Shown in pieces: positions 16,819 through 24,352 of a stretch of 40,228 nt of DNA. The translations under genes were made by a program, and so were the position numbers. This DNA is from Sphingobacteriia bacterium (lineage in GTDB: Bacteria > Bacteroidota > Bacteroidia > NS11-12g > UBA955), in NCBI GenBank assembly GCA_021151535.1, contig JAGKXC010000024.1, positions 1 through 40,228 of the forward strand. The letters run 5' to 3'. Numbering within the stretch: the first letter of the stretch is position 1; the number at the start of each line of letters is the position of its first letter. The notes beneath the pieces are model-generated. The model had not been told where the DNA came from and searched no databases. It worked only from the letters and a program-made list of their open reading frames with translations.

Positions 16819-18063
16819 TCAATGTTCGAAAAAGGAAATCGCATCTGCCACTATAAAAGTAGAGCCACCTACGTAAATAATGTCGTCTGCATCGCAGTTT
16901 TCCAATAAATATTCTAGGGCTTTTCCAACGGTTTCAAACGTATTTCCTTTCAAATGATAGCCGCTTGCATCCTCTTGTAAAATTGTTGCATCCAAGCCTC
17001 TGATAACACTGGGTTTGGTGAAATAATAGGCCGCGGTTGTAGGCAATAGCTTCAGGATTTCTTTACGATCTTTATCGCCAACCATTCCCCAAACTATGTG
17101 TAATTTCATCGAGCCAACGGTCTCCATCAATTGTTGCATTACCATTTTAACCCCTGGATAATTGTGTGCCGTATCGGCAATTACCAATGGCGATGTTTTC
17201 AAAATTTCCCATCGCCCCCTTAATCCAGTATTTTTATTTACTTGCGATAAAGCATGCATTATCTTATCTGAATCAAACCTATAAGTGGATTCTAAGAATT
17301 TAATTGCCCGATAAACCGTATTCAAATTTTCACGCTGATAAATACCTTTTAACTCACAAGCATCAATCCAATCCGGTTCGCACGTCCAATCATTGTTGTA
17401 CGGTGCCTGCATTTCTTTCGCCTTGTCAATTATTACCTGTAACGGTGCAGCTTCCATTTCACCGATGGCTACAGGTACATTTTGCTTAATAATACCCGCT
17501 TTTTCTAGGGCGATTTTTTCTAACGTATCGCCCAATAAATCCATATGATCCCATGAAACATTGGTAATCACCGATAGGATAGGGTGGATTACGTTAGTGG
17601 AATCCAATCTTCCGCCCAATCCAACTTCAATAATGCCGATGTCGATTTTCTCTTTGGCGAAATAGTCAAAGGCCATCGCCACTGTTATCTCAAAAAATGA
17701 AGGATGAATGGTTTCAATATGGGGTTTGATGCGTTGTGTGAAATCAATGACAAACGCTTCAGATATTTCTTGGCCATTGATGCGAATCCGCTCTCTAAAA
17801 TCAACCAAATGTGGACTGGTATACAACCCGGTTTTATATCCGTGTTGCGTAAAAATCGAGGCTAACATGGAAGAAACAGATCCCTTTCCATTGGTTCCGC
17901 CAACATGGATAAATGTCATTTTATCCTGGGGATTGCCAATGGCATTTAACAAATCAATGGTATTGTTTAAATCTGCTTTATAAGCTGATTTGCCCACATT
18001 TTGAAACATGGGCAAACGATTAAATAAATAATCTAATGTTTCTTGATAAGTTGGCTGTTGCAT
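16819..18063 (-). CDS. folC: Folylpolyglutamate synthase / dihydrofolate synthase
   Basis: Mur-ligase-like ATP enzyme that adds glutamate to dihydropteroate and folates. It has 414 residues. The ATP motif GTNGKGS is at residues 56-62 after FIHVG, then G-L-Y-T-S-P-H-L-V-D-F-R-E-R-I-R, E-V-G-L-G-G-R-L-D-S-T-N-V and N-V-S-W-D-H-M-D-L-L-G, all family hallmarks. I-A-D-T-A-H-N-Y-P-G starts the C-terminal domain. It is the last gene of a leftward run after the TonB-like gene, 18 bases past its stop. A folC next to TonB/ExbD-type genes is, as I recall, seen in other Bacteroidota. Confidence 0.93.
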   Translation of the reverse strand: MQQPTYQETLDYLFNRLPMFQNVGKSAYKADLNNTIDLLNAIGNPQDKMTFIHVGGTNGKGSVSSMLASIFTQHGYKTGLYTSPHLVDFRERIRINGQEISEAFVIDFTQRIKPHIETIHPSFFEITVAMAFDYFAKEKIDIGIIEVGLGGRLDSTNVIHPILSVITNVSWDHMDLLGDTLEKIALEKAGIIKQNVPVAIGEMEAAPLQVIIDKAKEMQAPYNNDWTCEPDWIDACELKGIYQRENLNTVYRAIKFLESTYRFDSDKIMHALSQVNKNTGLRGRWEILKTSPLVIADTAHNYPGVKMVMQQLMETVGSMKLHIVWGMVGDKDRKEILKLLPTTAAYYFTKPSVIRGLDATILQEDASGYHLKGNTFETVGKALEYLLENCDADDIIYVGGSTFIVADAISFFEH

Positions 18064-18081
18064 ATCCAGCCGCGAATTTAC

Positions 18082-18960
18082 CTAGTATTGGCGTTTGATG
18101 GTAATTGAAATTATACCAGAGCTAGGATATTTTGTTCCTTCAGAAGATTTTGGAACCAATGAGGTATGACTCGGATCAAAATAAAAATTCAGTACTTTCA
18201 AGGCATTTCCATCACTACCGGTATATGAATAATCAGCACTAGTTTGATTCAATGATAATTTTGGGGCACATGTTTCACAAAATTTGGTAACACGGGCTAC
18301 GATGGTACCATAACCTTCTGCAATGGGAATTTCACTGATATTGGATTGGATTTCATGCCCGCTTAATGTGCCTTTGTGAATTCCAGAACCTCTTCCTTTT
18401 CCTACACCTGATCCATTTCCTCCAAAACTTCCTCCACCAGAACCGCCACCACTACCATTACCTGAGCCAACTGGGTTGTTACCGGTACCATTTTTAGTGC
18501 CACTTGGATCCCCAGCACCACCTTTTCCATCTCTCTTGCCAATTTTTGAGAAATCAACTTTGATTTTAGGGTTATCTGCTGGTGTTCGATCAGATGTTGG
18601 AGGATCAATGGGAGGTAGGGCTTGAGCATCAGTTTCAACATCGTTGGTAACAACTTGTCCTTGACCTCCTGCTGGATTGGGATTGGGCTGACCCATACTA
18701 GGCTCTCCACCTAATTTGGCTTCAGACGCTGAACCACCGCCAGATCCACCCGCATCTTTGGTGGGTTCCGCTGGTTGAACCATACCAAAATCCAATTCCA
18801 AAGGCGCTTTTTTGTTCAATAACGGAGGGTCGGGCAGGTTGATCTTGACAAACAACATCAACATCATCAATAAAACCAATATGGATACACTAATGGCCCC
18901 AGATACTGTTTTCTGCTTGCCATTGGTAGTTAAATTTTTTTCTACGATTAAATGACTCAT
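18082..18960 (-). CDS. TonB/TolA-like envelope protein with Gly-rich spacer
   Basis: A 292-residue protein with one N-terminal membrane segment (~residues 20-40), then a proline-containing exit (N-L-P-D-P-P) and L-E-L-D-F-G-M-V, as in Bacteroidota 'energy transducer TonB' proteins. A long Pro/Gly/Asn-rich region follows, densest at ~170-200 (runs of GSG and GGG), which would span the periplasm. The last ~85 residues form a small domain starting G-T-I-V-A-R-V-T-K-F-C-E-T-C that only partly resembles TonB. An in-frame ATG at 18987 lies inside the upstream gene; 18960, 5 bases past that gene's stop, is preferred. No exbB/exbD is beside it. The TonB-like role is inferred from architecture. Confidence 0.65.
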   Translation of the reverse strand: MSHLIVEKNLTTNGKQKTVSGAISVSILVLLMMLMLFVKINLPDPPLLNKKAPLELDFGMVQPAEPTKDAGGSGGGSASEAKLGGEPSMGQPNPNPAGGQGQVVTNDVETDAQALPPIDPPTSDRTPADNPKIKVDFSKIGKRDGKGGAGDPSGTKNGTGNNPVGSGNGSGGGSGGGSFGGNGSGVGKGRGSGIHKGTLSGHEIQSNISEIPIAEGYGTIVARVTKFCETCAPKLSLNQTSADYSYTGSDGNALKVLNFYFDPSHTSLVPKSSEGTKYPSSGIISITIKRQY

Positions 18961-18964
18961 AATA

Positions 18965-20101
18965 TTACCACTTAAATTTAGATTCAATTACAGAAACTGT
19001 GCCTGTTGGCATTTCTTTAATTGATTTTGCAAACAATGATGCTTCTATTTCAGTTTTAAATCGCCCTAGAATAACTTTCTTTAAACTTGAACCGCTAACT
19101 TCTTCTACACATGCATCGAAACCAATCTTTTGCCACGCCAAACATTCACTCTTGGCAGGGATTTCTGTAATATATGATGCACCGGTAACATAAAAATCTC
19201 CTTCAACTTTACGAAGTTCAAGATGCCAATTATTTATACCATCTTCACCTTTGCCAAATTTCATTTTATGTTTGAACTGATCTTTTTCAATTTCTCTAAC
19301 ACGTACTAATTTGTTTTCAACTTCAACTTTTTGAGGTGAATTCATGGTAGCCAAAGCTACTTCTGCGTTCTTTTTACCCGGCAAAAGTTGAGAGAATGTG
19401 AAATATAAACTCGTAGAAACTGAAATAATTGCCAAACTTGCGGCAATTTGCCATAACAGACCCGGTTTGTCTGATTTGCTAATTGCTATAGATTCTTCTT
19501 CCCACTGGTCAGCTACCAACACATCACGCAATTCATGCATTTCTGAGGAGCTGGGAATAGTAGGTGGAAGTAAATTTTCAGAAGAGAGTGCAGATAATTC
19601 TAAATCATCTGAATTTCTTGATGTTTGCTTAATTGATGAAAGCGTATTGGAAGCATCTGTAGGTTGGTCAAATAAATCCCATTTCCATTGAAATTGAGGC
19701 AAACCAAAACTATAAGGATCCAAATTCAAACTGGGTGAGCTTACAAAAAACAAACCGCCTTGAGAATTTTTATGAAAATTCCCTAAAGGTAAAATACTAT
19801 AATGATGTGTGTTTTCTACCGATTGTATTAATTCGTCTTTCCAAAGATTCAAAATTGCTTGGCAGCTCTTATAACTTAATCCCGTTAACTCTCTTAACGA
19901 ATTTGCTACTAAACCATCGTCTTCTTTAATTTCTGTATTGAAATACAAAATAGCCGTTGAAGCCTTCAATTCTCCGGAAAACACATTGAACATCCCGGGA
20001 TTGCGCCTCAAAATGAATCCGCCAAACCCAGGAACTACCGCACATTCTTGTTCGGTAATAACCTTGATAATTGCGTCTATGATGGATTTCTGATGATTCA
20101 T
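18965..20101 (-). CDS. Membrane protein with HU-like N-terminus and C-terminal SPOR domain
   Basis: A 378-residue protein. Residues ~1-60 (I-I-D-A-I-I-K-V-I-T-E-Q-E-C-A-V-V-P-G-F-G-G-F-I) and ~63-120 look like the two HU-CCDC81 bacterial domains, HU-fold modules found in Bacteroidota proteins. A Ser/Glu-rich cytoplasmic linker leads to one membrane segment (~214-236, L-L-W-Q-I-A-A-S-L-A-I-I). The end (~300-378, G-D-F-Y-V-T-G-A-S-Y to S-K-F-K-W) has a SPOR-like layout, with V-I-L-G-R-F-K-T-E-I-E-A-S-L-F-A-K as the second repeat. SPOR domains bind glycan strands lacking stem peptides, often at division sites. It lies between an outer-membrane barrel gene and the TonB-like gene, so it may link cytoplasm, wall and outer membrane (inference). 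Confidence 0.75.
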   Translation of the reverse strand: MNHQKSIIDAIIKVITEQECAVVPGFGGFILRRNPGMFNVFSGELKASTAILYFNTEIKEDDGLVANSLRELTGLSYKSCQAILNLWKDELIQSVENTHHYSILPLGNFHKNSQGGLFFVSSPSLNLDPYSFGLPQFQWKWDLFDQPTDASNTLSSIKQTSRNSDDLELSALSSENLLPPTIPSSSEMHELRDVLVADQWEEESIAISKSDKPGLLWQIAASLAIISVSTSLYFTFSQLLPGKKNAEVALATMNSPQKVEVENKLVRVREIEKDQFKHKMKFGKGEDGINNWHLELRKVEGDFYVTGASYITEIPAKSECLAWQKIGFDACVEEVSGSSLKKVILGRFKTEIEASLFAKSIKEMPTGTVSVIESKFKW

Positions 20102-20118
20102 GTGCGTAATTCTACGAA

Positions 20119-20144
20119 TTTACAGATATTTTTTTACAGATATT
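20119..20144. repeat. Tandem 12-bp direct repeat upstream of the HU/SPOR gene
   Basis: TTTACAGATATT occurs at 20119-20130 and again at 20133-20144, a 14-bp period. It lies in the 60-bp gap between the outer-membrane gene stop and the HU/SPOR ATG at 20101. It could be an operator or just slippage in AT-rich DNA. Confidence 0.6.
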
Positions 20145-20161
20145 CTTTCTCCGATTGAATA

Positions 20162-21835
20162 TTAAAATAAGGCGATAGACAAGCCACCCAATATAGTTAA
20201 ACCGTAATTTCTATAACCATACCATTGTTGATATTGGTTTCCAAGAATATTAGAGGCTTGAACCCAAACTCTACCTTTTCCTAAAATTCGGTAATCAGCT
20301 CTTGCATATAAATCGAAATATCCTGGGATTTTTACAGTTTTAAATTGCCCATTTTCAGGTACTTGATTGTAACGACTTCCAATTCCGTCAAATCCAGCAG
20401 TTAATTCAACAGTGTTGCCAAAAGCATAATTAGCTTTTACATTGTAAACAAATCCAGGTAAGTGCCAAGCTTGAGTTTCAATCGTTGGACTGTAATTAAC
20501 CAATTTGATTTTAGCCAGAACTTTTAATTTTTCACCCAATGAATATTGAACGTTTGTTTTTACATACAATGAATTAACATCGTCGTAAATGATTTTCATG
20601 CTCTTTAAACTATCGCCAGAACTTACAATTAAAGGCATATCAGAAGTAGAATTATATCCAAAATCCATATTGAAATGGATGTTTTCATTCAACTTTCCTT
20701 GAATTCCACCGTAAATATTAAATTGCTCAAAACTGTTACGCATTTGAATTGAATCATAAGTAAACGGCATCATTTGCTGATAATTTCTAAATGTGTTCTT
20801 CTTTAAACCACCATCAATTACACCATATAATTTCAATTTCAATCCAGTTAAATCCTTAGATACAAGTAGGTAAGGTGCGATATAGAATTTACTGTTTGTT
20901 ACAGTGTCGTATTTGCTTGTCCAATAAGTACTATTTGCGCTGATTGTAACTTGCAGGCCAGTTGCTTTGTGTCCAAATTTAAACCAAGGTTGGATGTCTG
21001 CGAAAATTTGATTGGTGGTACCAGTAGTATGAGCAGTATCTAAACCAATCCTTTGGGTTTGACTCAAATAAGTACCGCCTAAATTAATTCCCAATTTGCT
21101 TTCTTTTAACTTTTTAGACACTTGAACTTTGCCTGACGCATCTAATTCTTGTTGATTTAAATTGTTTTGAAACCCATTGATTGTTAACCCAGTGTATAAA
21201 CTAGGTAATTTACTTTGACTAGAATAATCGTAACCGATACCCAAACCATAATTTTGAGAAACTTTTCCACTGTTGAGGATGGTATTTTCCAATCCACTAT
21301 CGGAGGCAAAATAATTGGTTTGATAACGATTGTAAAACAATTGGGTTTCCAAAGATGAACTTTTAAAGTATTTCGCACCCTGAGCCAAAACTTTGGTGTT
21401 GGCAAACTCTCTCAAGGAGTTTTGAGGATTAGCACCCAAATGCTGAACAGATAAATTATAACTATAGTCGCTCGCTGCTTTATTAGCCAAATATAACTCA
21501 CCTAAAAGATGCCCATAATTGCCGCCTCCCAAACGAATGTAGTTGGATTGATAAATGGTGTCAGACCCACGATCTTTAAGCTTTTCAGGCTGAATAGGTC
21601 TTGCAATTTTGTTGGTATTCCAAGTAAATTCTGGTGTTTCTACTTTTACGTTTAATCGTGGAGTTTCGGTTCTAAAAACAATAGGATCGATTAAAAGTTT
21701 ACTTGAAGGAATGAGTTTAGGCTCAAATCGAGTAACAACATTTCTGGATGAATTGTCGATCCCCTTATTGCCAGGTTGAGCAATAGCTGCAACAGCTAAT
21801 GTGAAAGACGCAAATGTAAAAAGTGCTTTTTTCAT
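20162..21835 (-). CDS. Predicted outer-membrane beta-barrel protein
   Basis: A 557-residue exported protein. Residues 1-19 are a signal peptide (ALFTFASFTLAVAAIA, likely cut before QPG). After ~100 residues the rest shows alternating polar/hydrophobic strands ending in aromatic residues (for example N-Y-I-R-L-G-G-G-N-Y-G-H, T-Q-L-F-Y-N-R-Y-Q-T-N-Y-F), and the chain ends in a strand finishing LSIALF, a typical barrel C-terminus with terminal Phe. I see no TonB box or plug domain that I can name. It resembles Bacteroidota proteins often labelled TonB-dependent-receptor-like or hypothetical. It is first of a leftward run with the HU/SPOR, TonB-like and folC genes. Substrate unknown. Confidence 0.7.
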   Translation of the reverse strand: MKKALFTFASFTLAVAAIAQPGNKGIDNSSRNVVTRFEPKLIPSSKLLIDPIVFRTETPRLNVKVETPEFTWNTNKIARPIQPEKLKDRGSDTIYQSNYIRLGGGNYGHLLGELYLANKAASDYSYNLSVQHLGANPQNSLREFANTKVLAQGAKYFKSSSLETQLFYNRYQTNYFASDSGLENTILNSGKVSQNYGLGIGYDYSSQSKLPSLYTGLTINGFQNNLNQQELDASGKVQVSKKLKESKLGINLGGTYLSQTQRIGLDTAHTTGTTNQIFADIQPWFKFGHKATGLQVTISANSTYWTSKYDTVTNSKFYIAPYLLVSKDLTGLKLKLYGVIDGGLKKNTFRNYQQMMPFTYDSIQMRNSFEQFNIYGGIQGKLNENIHFNMDFGYNSTSDMPLIVSSGDSLKSMKIIYDDVNSLYVKTNVQYSLGEKLKVLAKIKLVNYSPTIETQAWHLPGFVYNVKANYAFGNTVELTAGFDGIGSRYNQVPENGQFKTVKIPGYFDLYARADYRILGKGRVWVQASNILGNQYQQWYGYRNYGLTILGGLSIALF

Positions 21836-22009
21836 GGATGTTCAAATTTCAGACTTCTTTAATCAAGGATATCACCATTATTTAAGGGTGTCTATATTTT
21901 GGAACGCTTTGTTGGGGTGAAGATTTTGTATTACTTTTGAACTAGTGGAATTAATCGATAAACGTGAGAATAGAATTGAGAAATAAAGTATCAATATTTT
22001 TAAAATTCT

Positions 22010-22040
22010 TTTGTTGAATCGAATTGAATCCTTATCTTTG
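22010..22040 (+). promoter_or_regulatory. Bacteroidota-type promoter for rplU-rpmA
   Basis: TTTG at 22010-22013, a 19-base spacer, and TATCTTTG at 22033-22040 fit the primary sigma consensus TTTG-N17-23-TAnnTTTG. It ends 17 bases before the rplU ATG. This is the best promoter I can see in the window. Confidence 0.8.
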
Positions 22041-22057
22041 CAGCCCAATTTACGGAT

Positions 22058-22366
22058 ATGTACGCCATTGTTGAAATCGCCGGAAGGCAATACAGAGTAA
22101 CAGAAAACAACCATTTGGTTGTGAATAGACTGGAAGCAGTTGAGGGTTCTACCATTGAGTTCGATAAAGTTTTGTTGATCGGTGGAGACAAAGTTAAAGT
22201 TGGAACTCCTACTGTAAAAGGTGCTAAAGTTACAGCTACAGTTAAAGAACACGGAAAAGGTGATAAGGTATTGGTTTTCAAAAAGAAAAGAAGAAAAGGA
22301 TATGCCAAAAAGAATGGTTTCCGTCATTTCCATACCTTGTTGAAAATCGACAGTATTAAAGCATAA
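22058..22366 (+). CDS. rplU: 50S ribosomal protein L21
   Basis: Large-subunit ribosomal protein that binds 23S rRNA near L20. It has 102 residues, the usual length. It starts M-Y-A-I-V-E-I-A-G-R-Q-Y-R-V and ends with the conserved basic stretch K-K-K-R-R-K-G-Y-A-K-K-N-G-F-R-H, both family marks. It is first in an rplU-rpmA operon under a clear promoter; rpmA follows after 12 bases. This order is conserved in most bacteria. Confidence 0.97.
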   Translation: MYAIVEIAGRQYRVTENNHLVVNRLEAVEGSTIEFDKVLLIGGDKVKVGTPTVKGAKVTATVKEHGKGDKVLVFKKKRRKGYAKKNGFRHFHTLLKIDSIKA

Positions 22367-22378
22367 AAGAATTAAATC

Positions 22379-22636
22379 ATGGCACATAAAAAAGGTGCGG
22401 GTAGTACCAAAAACGGAAGAGAATCACACAGTAAGCGTTTAGGTGTGAAAATTTTCGGTGGACAGATAGTGAAAGCCGGTAACATCATCGTTCGTCAGCG
22501 TGGAACAAAACACCACCCTGAAGTGAATGTAGGTATTGGTAAAGATCATACCTTGTTCGCTTTAACAAACGGTATCGTTAAGTTTCGTAAAGGCAAAGAC
22601 GGACGTAGTTTCGTTTCTGTTGTTGGTGAAGCTTAA
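22379..22636 (+). CDS. rpmA: 50S ribosomal protein L27
   Basis: Large-subunit ribosomal protein whose N-terminal tail reaches the peptidyl transferase centre. It has 85 residues. It starts directly M-A-H-K-K-G-A-G-S-T-K-N-G-R-E-S, with no cleavable extension of the Firmicutes kind, followed by G-V-K-I-F-G-G-Q and G-N-I-I-V-R-Q-R-G-T-K. It lies 12 bases after rplU, and a hairpin terminator follows 21 bases after the stop. Confidence 0.97.
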   Translation: MAHKKGAGSTKNGRESHSKRLGVKIFGGQIVKAGNIIVRQRGTKHHPEVNVGIGKDHTLFALTNGIVKFRKGKDGRSFVSVVGEA

Positions 22637-22657
22637 TCTCAATCAAATGAATTTTTG

Positions 22658-22690
22658 AAAAGGAAGGCTTCATTGCCTTCCTTTTTTTTT
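22658..22690 (+). terminator. Terminator after rplU-rpmA
   Basis: An 11-bp perfect stem, AAAAGGAAGGC (22658-22668) with GCCTTCCTTTT (22675-22685), a 6-base loop, and a run of T to 22690. This is a standard intrinsic terminator. Confidence 0.9.
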
Positions 22691-22701
22691 GCCTATATCA
22701 A

Positions 22702-22709
22702 TATATTTG
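22702..22709 (+). promoter_or_regulatory. Possible -7 element (TATATTTG) for the thioesterase gene
   Basis: TATATTTG matches TAnnTTTG and lies 20 bases before the ATG at 22730, just after the rpmA terminator. That position is where a new promoter would be needed. A -33 TTG at good spacing is not evident. Confidence 0.5.
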
Positions 22710-22729
22710 TCCTAAATAAATCAATTAAA

Positions 22730-23242
22730 ATGTCAAATTCTAAAAGCCCTCAAGATTCAATTGTTACTATGAATGAAATAGTACTGCCCAACGATACCAA
22801 TACTTTGGGTAACTTGATGGGTGGAAGATTGCTACATTGGATGGATATCTGTGCTGCCATCGCCGCACAAAAACATTCCAATCAAATTGTTGTTACCGCT
22901 GCTGTTGATAGTGTTTCATTTAAAGAAAGTATTAGATTAGGTGACGTAGTAACACTTACTTCTTATGTAACTCGCTCCTTTAATAGTAGTATGGAGGTTT
23001 TTATTGAAGTAACTGCTCAAAGTATTCCGAGAGGAGAAATAATCAAAAGTAATGAAGCTTATTATACTTTTGTGGCTTTAGACAGCAGACATAAACCCTG
23101 TCAGGTTCCTGAATTAATCCCGCAAACAGAAGAAGAAAAGTTAAAATTTGATGGAGCCTTAAGAAGAAGGCAAGTTAGGTTAATCTTGGCTGGAAAAATG
23201 AAGCCAGAAGATGCAATTGAATTGAAGAATTTATTTGTATAA
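22730..23242 (+). CDS. Hotdog-fold acyl-CoA thioesterase (YciA/BACH type)
   Basis: Cytoplasmic enzyme that hydrolyses acyl-CoA thioesters; 170 residues. The hotdog signature is near residues 21-40: P-N-D-T-N-T-L-G-N-L-M-G-G-R-L-L-H-W-M-D, with the catalytic Asn/Asp and Gly-Gly turn. D-S-V-S-F-K-E-S-I-R-L-G-D-V-V matches the CoA side. The tail R-R-R-Q-V-R-L-I-L-A-G-K-M-K is typical of the subfamily. An upstream in-frame ATG at 22655 lies in the rpmA terminator stem and would add 25 unlike residues, so 22730 is chosen. Its last ~68 bases lie opposite the end of the truncated oxygenase gene. Confidence 0.88.
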   Translation: MSNSKSPQDSIVTMNEIVLPNDTNTLGNLMGGRLLHWMDICAAIAAQKHSNQIVVTAAVDSVSFKESIRLGDVVTLTSYVTRSFNSSMEVFIEVTAQSIPRGEIIKSNEAYYTFVALDSRHKPCQVPELIPQTEEEKLKFDGALRRRQVRLILAGKMKPEDAIELKNLFV

Positions 23243-24011
23243 TCTCCCCAAAAAAGCGGGTGCTTTTTAATTTGTCATTAGTTAACCTTTGTAACATATC
23301 ACCCACATTAACAACAATATGATCTTCTACCTCCGTAACTGGAATATATTTACCCTGTTTATTAAGTACTTCTAAGCCATCAGCAGAAGCGCCAACTAAT
23401 AATGTGATTAAGTTAATGTCTTCATGTTCACCAGCCCTAATTGCATCTTTTGGATCTTCTGTTATTGGCGGGTAATGAATTGCTCTTAAAATACTGTTGC
23501 CTAAATAAACCCGAGAATCGAAATAATTTTCATCCAATCCTAAGTATAAACTAATGGCACGCAGCATTTGAACGCCTGTACTTTCTAAAGATTGAAATGC
23601 CCACTTACCCAGTTCATTAAAAATAGGAAACTCAACTACAGTTTTATTCTTTGGATAGTTTGGAGCTAAAGTTTTGTCTATGGCATCTTCGGTATATTGT
23701 CCAAAATGCCAAAATTCTTTCAAATCTCCAGCATTTCTATTTTTTGCATGTTCTTTTCCAAAACCAGTATAGCCTCGTTGACCACCACCCATGGTATCGT
23801 CATATTGAGCCTTGATTTCAATGGGGGCCCGAAAGAAATTTGCAACTTCTGCATACAATTCTTGTAAACGATTCGAATCAATTCCATGATTTCTTATGGC
23901 TACAAATCCTATTTCTTCATAGGCTTTACCCAAATCCTCAACAAATTTCTGTTTGCGCTCAAATGTTCCCTGCGTAAAATCAAATAAATCTAACTTTGGA
24001 ATGTAATCCAT
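23175..24011 (-). pseudogene. 2-oxoglutarate/Fe(II) oxygenase (isopenicillin N synthase-like), C-terminus lost
   Basis: A 278-residue frame of the isopenicillin N synthase-like dioxygenase family. The N-terminal DIOX_N part (Y-E-E-I-G-F-V-A-I-R-N-H-G-I) and the core up to residue ~251 look intact, including the first two iron ligands in H-E-D (His196, Asp198) and D-G-L-E-V-L. Homologs continue after N-D-K-L-K-S-T with a T-H-R-V strand holding the second His, and then R-x-S for 2-oxoglutarate. Here the frame instead runs through a hairpin into the antisense of the thioesterase gene, giving 27 unrelated residues. Two key residues are therefore missing. None of the other frames restores them, so I read a deletion, not a frameshift. 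It is probably non-functional as an oxygenase, though still an open frame. Confidence 0.7.
23251..23268. terminator. Short hairpin after the thioesterase gene, inside the broken oxygenase frame
   Basis: AAAAAGC (23251-23257) pairs with GCTTTTT (23262-23268) around GGGT. It lies 8 bases after the thioesterase stop and ends in T5, so it may terminate that transcript. It is only 7 bp and AT-rich, so weaker than the other terminators here. Confidence 0.5.
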
Positions 24012-24015
24012 AGTT

Positions 24016-24023
24016 CAAATTTA
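24016..24023 (-). promoter_or_regulatory. Possible -7 element (TAAATTTG) ahead of the oxygenase gene
   Basis: On the minus strand TAAATTTG lies 4 bases before the ATG at 24011, matching TAnnTTTG. No clear -33 partner is seen. The placement resembles those before the FG-GAP and ftsE genes. Confidence 0.35.
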
Positions 24024-24072
24024 AAAAAAATAAAAAGAATAAAAAGGGTAGGTGTAACTAAAAAATAGCTGC

Positions 24073-24306
24073 TTATATAGAATGTTCTAAATAAGACCTA
24101 CTTTTCTCCAAAATAATAGAGCATGTAGTTGAATTGGGTGAGAATTCAAACTGATCACAATCTGCGGATATCGATTTTAAAGAATCCAAATACGATTGCC
24201 ATTGTGGATGAGACGCTAAATTCTCCTCTATGGTTTTTGTTATTTCAGAAGAAGCTTCTTGATAAAAGTAGAGTAATAAATCTGCTTGAGTAATGAATTT
24301 TATCAT
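24073..24306 (-). CDS. Small protein downstream of the sigma factor, possible anti-sigma partner
   Basis: A 77-residue protein not assignable to a named family. It is acidic and helical in its first 50 residues: D-L-L-L-Y-F-Y-Q-E-A-S-S-E-I-T-K-T-I-E-E-N-L-A, then H-P-Q-W-Q-S-Y-L-D-S-L. This pattern (a leucine/tyrosine helix, then a set of Glu and an 'L..HP.....' turn) resembles the short N-terminal parts of anti-sigma proteins that follow ECF sigma genes in Bacteroidota. There is no membrane segment and no zinc-binding H-x3-C-x2-C motif. It begins 46 bases after the sigma gene stop on the same strand and is probably co-transcribed. Function is inferred from position only. Confidence 0.6.
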   Translation of the reverse strand: MIKFITQADLLLYFYQEASSEITKTIEENLASHPQWQSYLDSLKSISADCDQFEFSPNSTTCSIILEKSRSYLEHSI

Positions 24307-24352
24307 AAGCGTATCAGCGTTTGTTCAATATAGAAACGCCAAATACTTAAGA

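Noticed and set aside
18402..18710. A 102-residue minus-strand frame inside the TonB-like gene.
   Set aside because: It is an alternative frame of the Gly/Pro-rich region of the TonB-like gene; its valine- and glutamate-rich text is a product of the GGN repeats.
22000..22308. Minus-strand frames opposite rplU (for example 22000-22308 and 21878-22387).
   Set aside because: They are antisense to the clear L21 gene and cover its promoter; the protein text has no family features.
22655..22729. Upstream ATG for the thioesterase at 22655.
   Set aside because: It would place coding sequence across the rpmA terminator stem and adds residues unlike the family.
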